NCBI GenBank assembly: GCA_905236755.1 | Contig: CAJOCR010000001.1 | Location: 124,001 to 188,000, forward strand | Length of the DNA stretch: 64,000 nucleotides | Source of the DNA: an uncultured Prevotella sp. | GTDB lineage: Bacteria > Bacteroidota > Bacteroidia > Bacteroidales > Bacteroidaceae | Direction of reading: 5' to 3' | Made by a program: the position numbers and the translations under genes | The notes under the pieces: model-generated | What the model was told of the DNA's origin: nothing | Databases searched by the model: none | What the model saw: the letters and a program-made list of their open reading frames with translations, nothing else | Part shown: piece after piece, positions 63,618 to 64,000 of the stretch | Position numbering within the stretch: the first letter of the stretch is position 1 | Layout: each line of letters starts with the position of its first letter

Positions 63618-64000
63618 ATGAAAAGAGCTTTTTTGTTGGCTTATATGGTGCTAATATGCACAGTATCGTTTTCTGACAACCTACGTGTATTTGATTGTCA
63701 CAAAGGACTATCAAGTATGTTTGTGTTATCCCTGTTTCAAGACCACAACGGATACATGTGGGCAGGCACCTACGACGGACTGAATCTGCTCAGCGGAAGC
63801 TACGTAAAAGCGTTTGGAGCTGGACACAACGGCAAGAACCAGCTGTCAGGTAACCTCATAGAACAGATACACGAAGAAAGCAACGGACTGCTATGGGTAC
63901 ACACCAATTTGGGCTTAGACCGCTTTGACACATCAAACGGAGTGATTGAGTATCATCCGGAGATAAACGGCTCATATAAATCGGCTGTTTCTGCCTCTGG
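63618..64000 (+). CDS. Hybrid two-component system (HTCS) regulator, 5' part only
   Basis: It starts at the ATG at 63618 and runs off the right edge; 127 codons are present without a stop. A signal peptide (MKRAFLLAYMVLICTVSFS) is followed by DCHKGLSSMFVLSLFQDHNG and YMWAGTYDGLNLL, then LLWVHTNLGLDRFD, the Reg_prop beta-propeller repeats of HTCS sensors. The missing part should hold the kinase, receiver and AraC-type domains. It senses an oligosaccharide in the periplasm and would activate the divergent PUL. Confidence 0.92.
   Translation, partial: MKRAFLLAYMVLICTVSFSDNLRVFDCHKGLSSMFVLSLFQDHNGYMWAGTYDGLNLLSGSYVKAFGAGHNGKNQLSGNLIEQIHEESNGLLWVHTNLGLDRFDTSNGVIEYHPEINGSYKSAVSAS

Overview
The window comes from a Bacteroidales chromosome, most likely Prevotellaceae (Prevotella/Segatella type). 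The reasons are AT-rich intergenic DNA, promoters of the TTTG-N19/20-TAnnTTTG type, starts without Shine-Dalgarno sites, many lipoproteins with a cysteine lipobox, a lipidated Omp85 (TamL-like), a SusC/SusD locus, a type IX secretion tail, and an arabinose cluster in the same order as in Bacteroides thetaiotaomicron, including its Nudix-type AraR. I saw no phage, insertion sequence, integrase or CRISPR array.

Layout. 1-7.4 kb (minus): a SudB/SudA-type fused flavoprotein cut by the left edge, serS, rpmA, rplU, hisB, a membrane protein and a TrmH-family methyltransferase. 7.5-10.7 kb: TamL-like Omp85 and a metallo-beta-lactamase-fold hydrolase. 10.8-16.1 kb (plus): a signalling operon of a small lipoprotein, a 1181-residue tandem histidine kinase, a response regulator and a membrane protein. 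16.2-32.6 kb (minus): rpiB, tkt, GH51 arabinofuranosidase, araB, araA, araD, araR, a sodium/sugar symporter, lipoprotein galM, galK, an MFS sugar transporter and cytosolic galM; together these release, import and catabolise arabinose and galactose and feed the pentose-phosphate pathway. 32.8-40.2 kb (minus): folC, dnaJ, grpE, an ABC-F ATPase, a TIGR02757 protein and a GH10-like hydrolase. 40.3-47 kb (plus): cstA, recR, a membrane protein, a GT2 glycosyltransferase and a GNAT acetyltransferase, two tRNA-Asp genes, a NifX-like protein, an MBL-fold protein and a lipoprotein. 47.0-47.8 kb is a non-coding stack of short tandem repeats, followed by a serpin lipoprotein. 49.2-64 kb is a polysaccharide-utilisation locus (GH97, SGNH esterase, GH20, EEP hydrolase, CBM/T9SS protein, SusD, SusE-like, SusC) with a divergent HTCS regulator cut by the right edge.

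The strongest candidate for an under-described system is the kinase operon at 10.8-16.1 kb. One polypeptide carries two kinase halves with complementary defects: the first has an intact ATPase but no phospho-accepting histidine, the second has a histidine in an H-box-like motif but a degenerate ATPase. Other notable signals are a dispersed 11-bp tandem-repeat family, unrelated genes whose last codons come from the same intergenic repeats (LNDK-stop and KLKN endings), likely leaderless promoters at recR and the GH10-like gene, a serS promoter built into the rpmA terminator, and an ABC-F protein with one intact and one degenerate ATP site.
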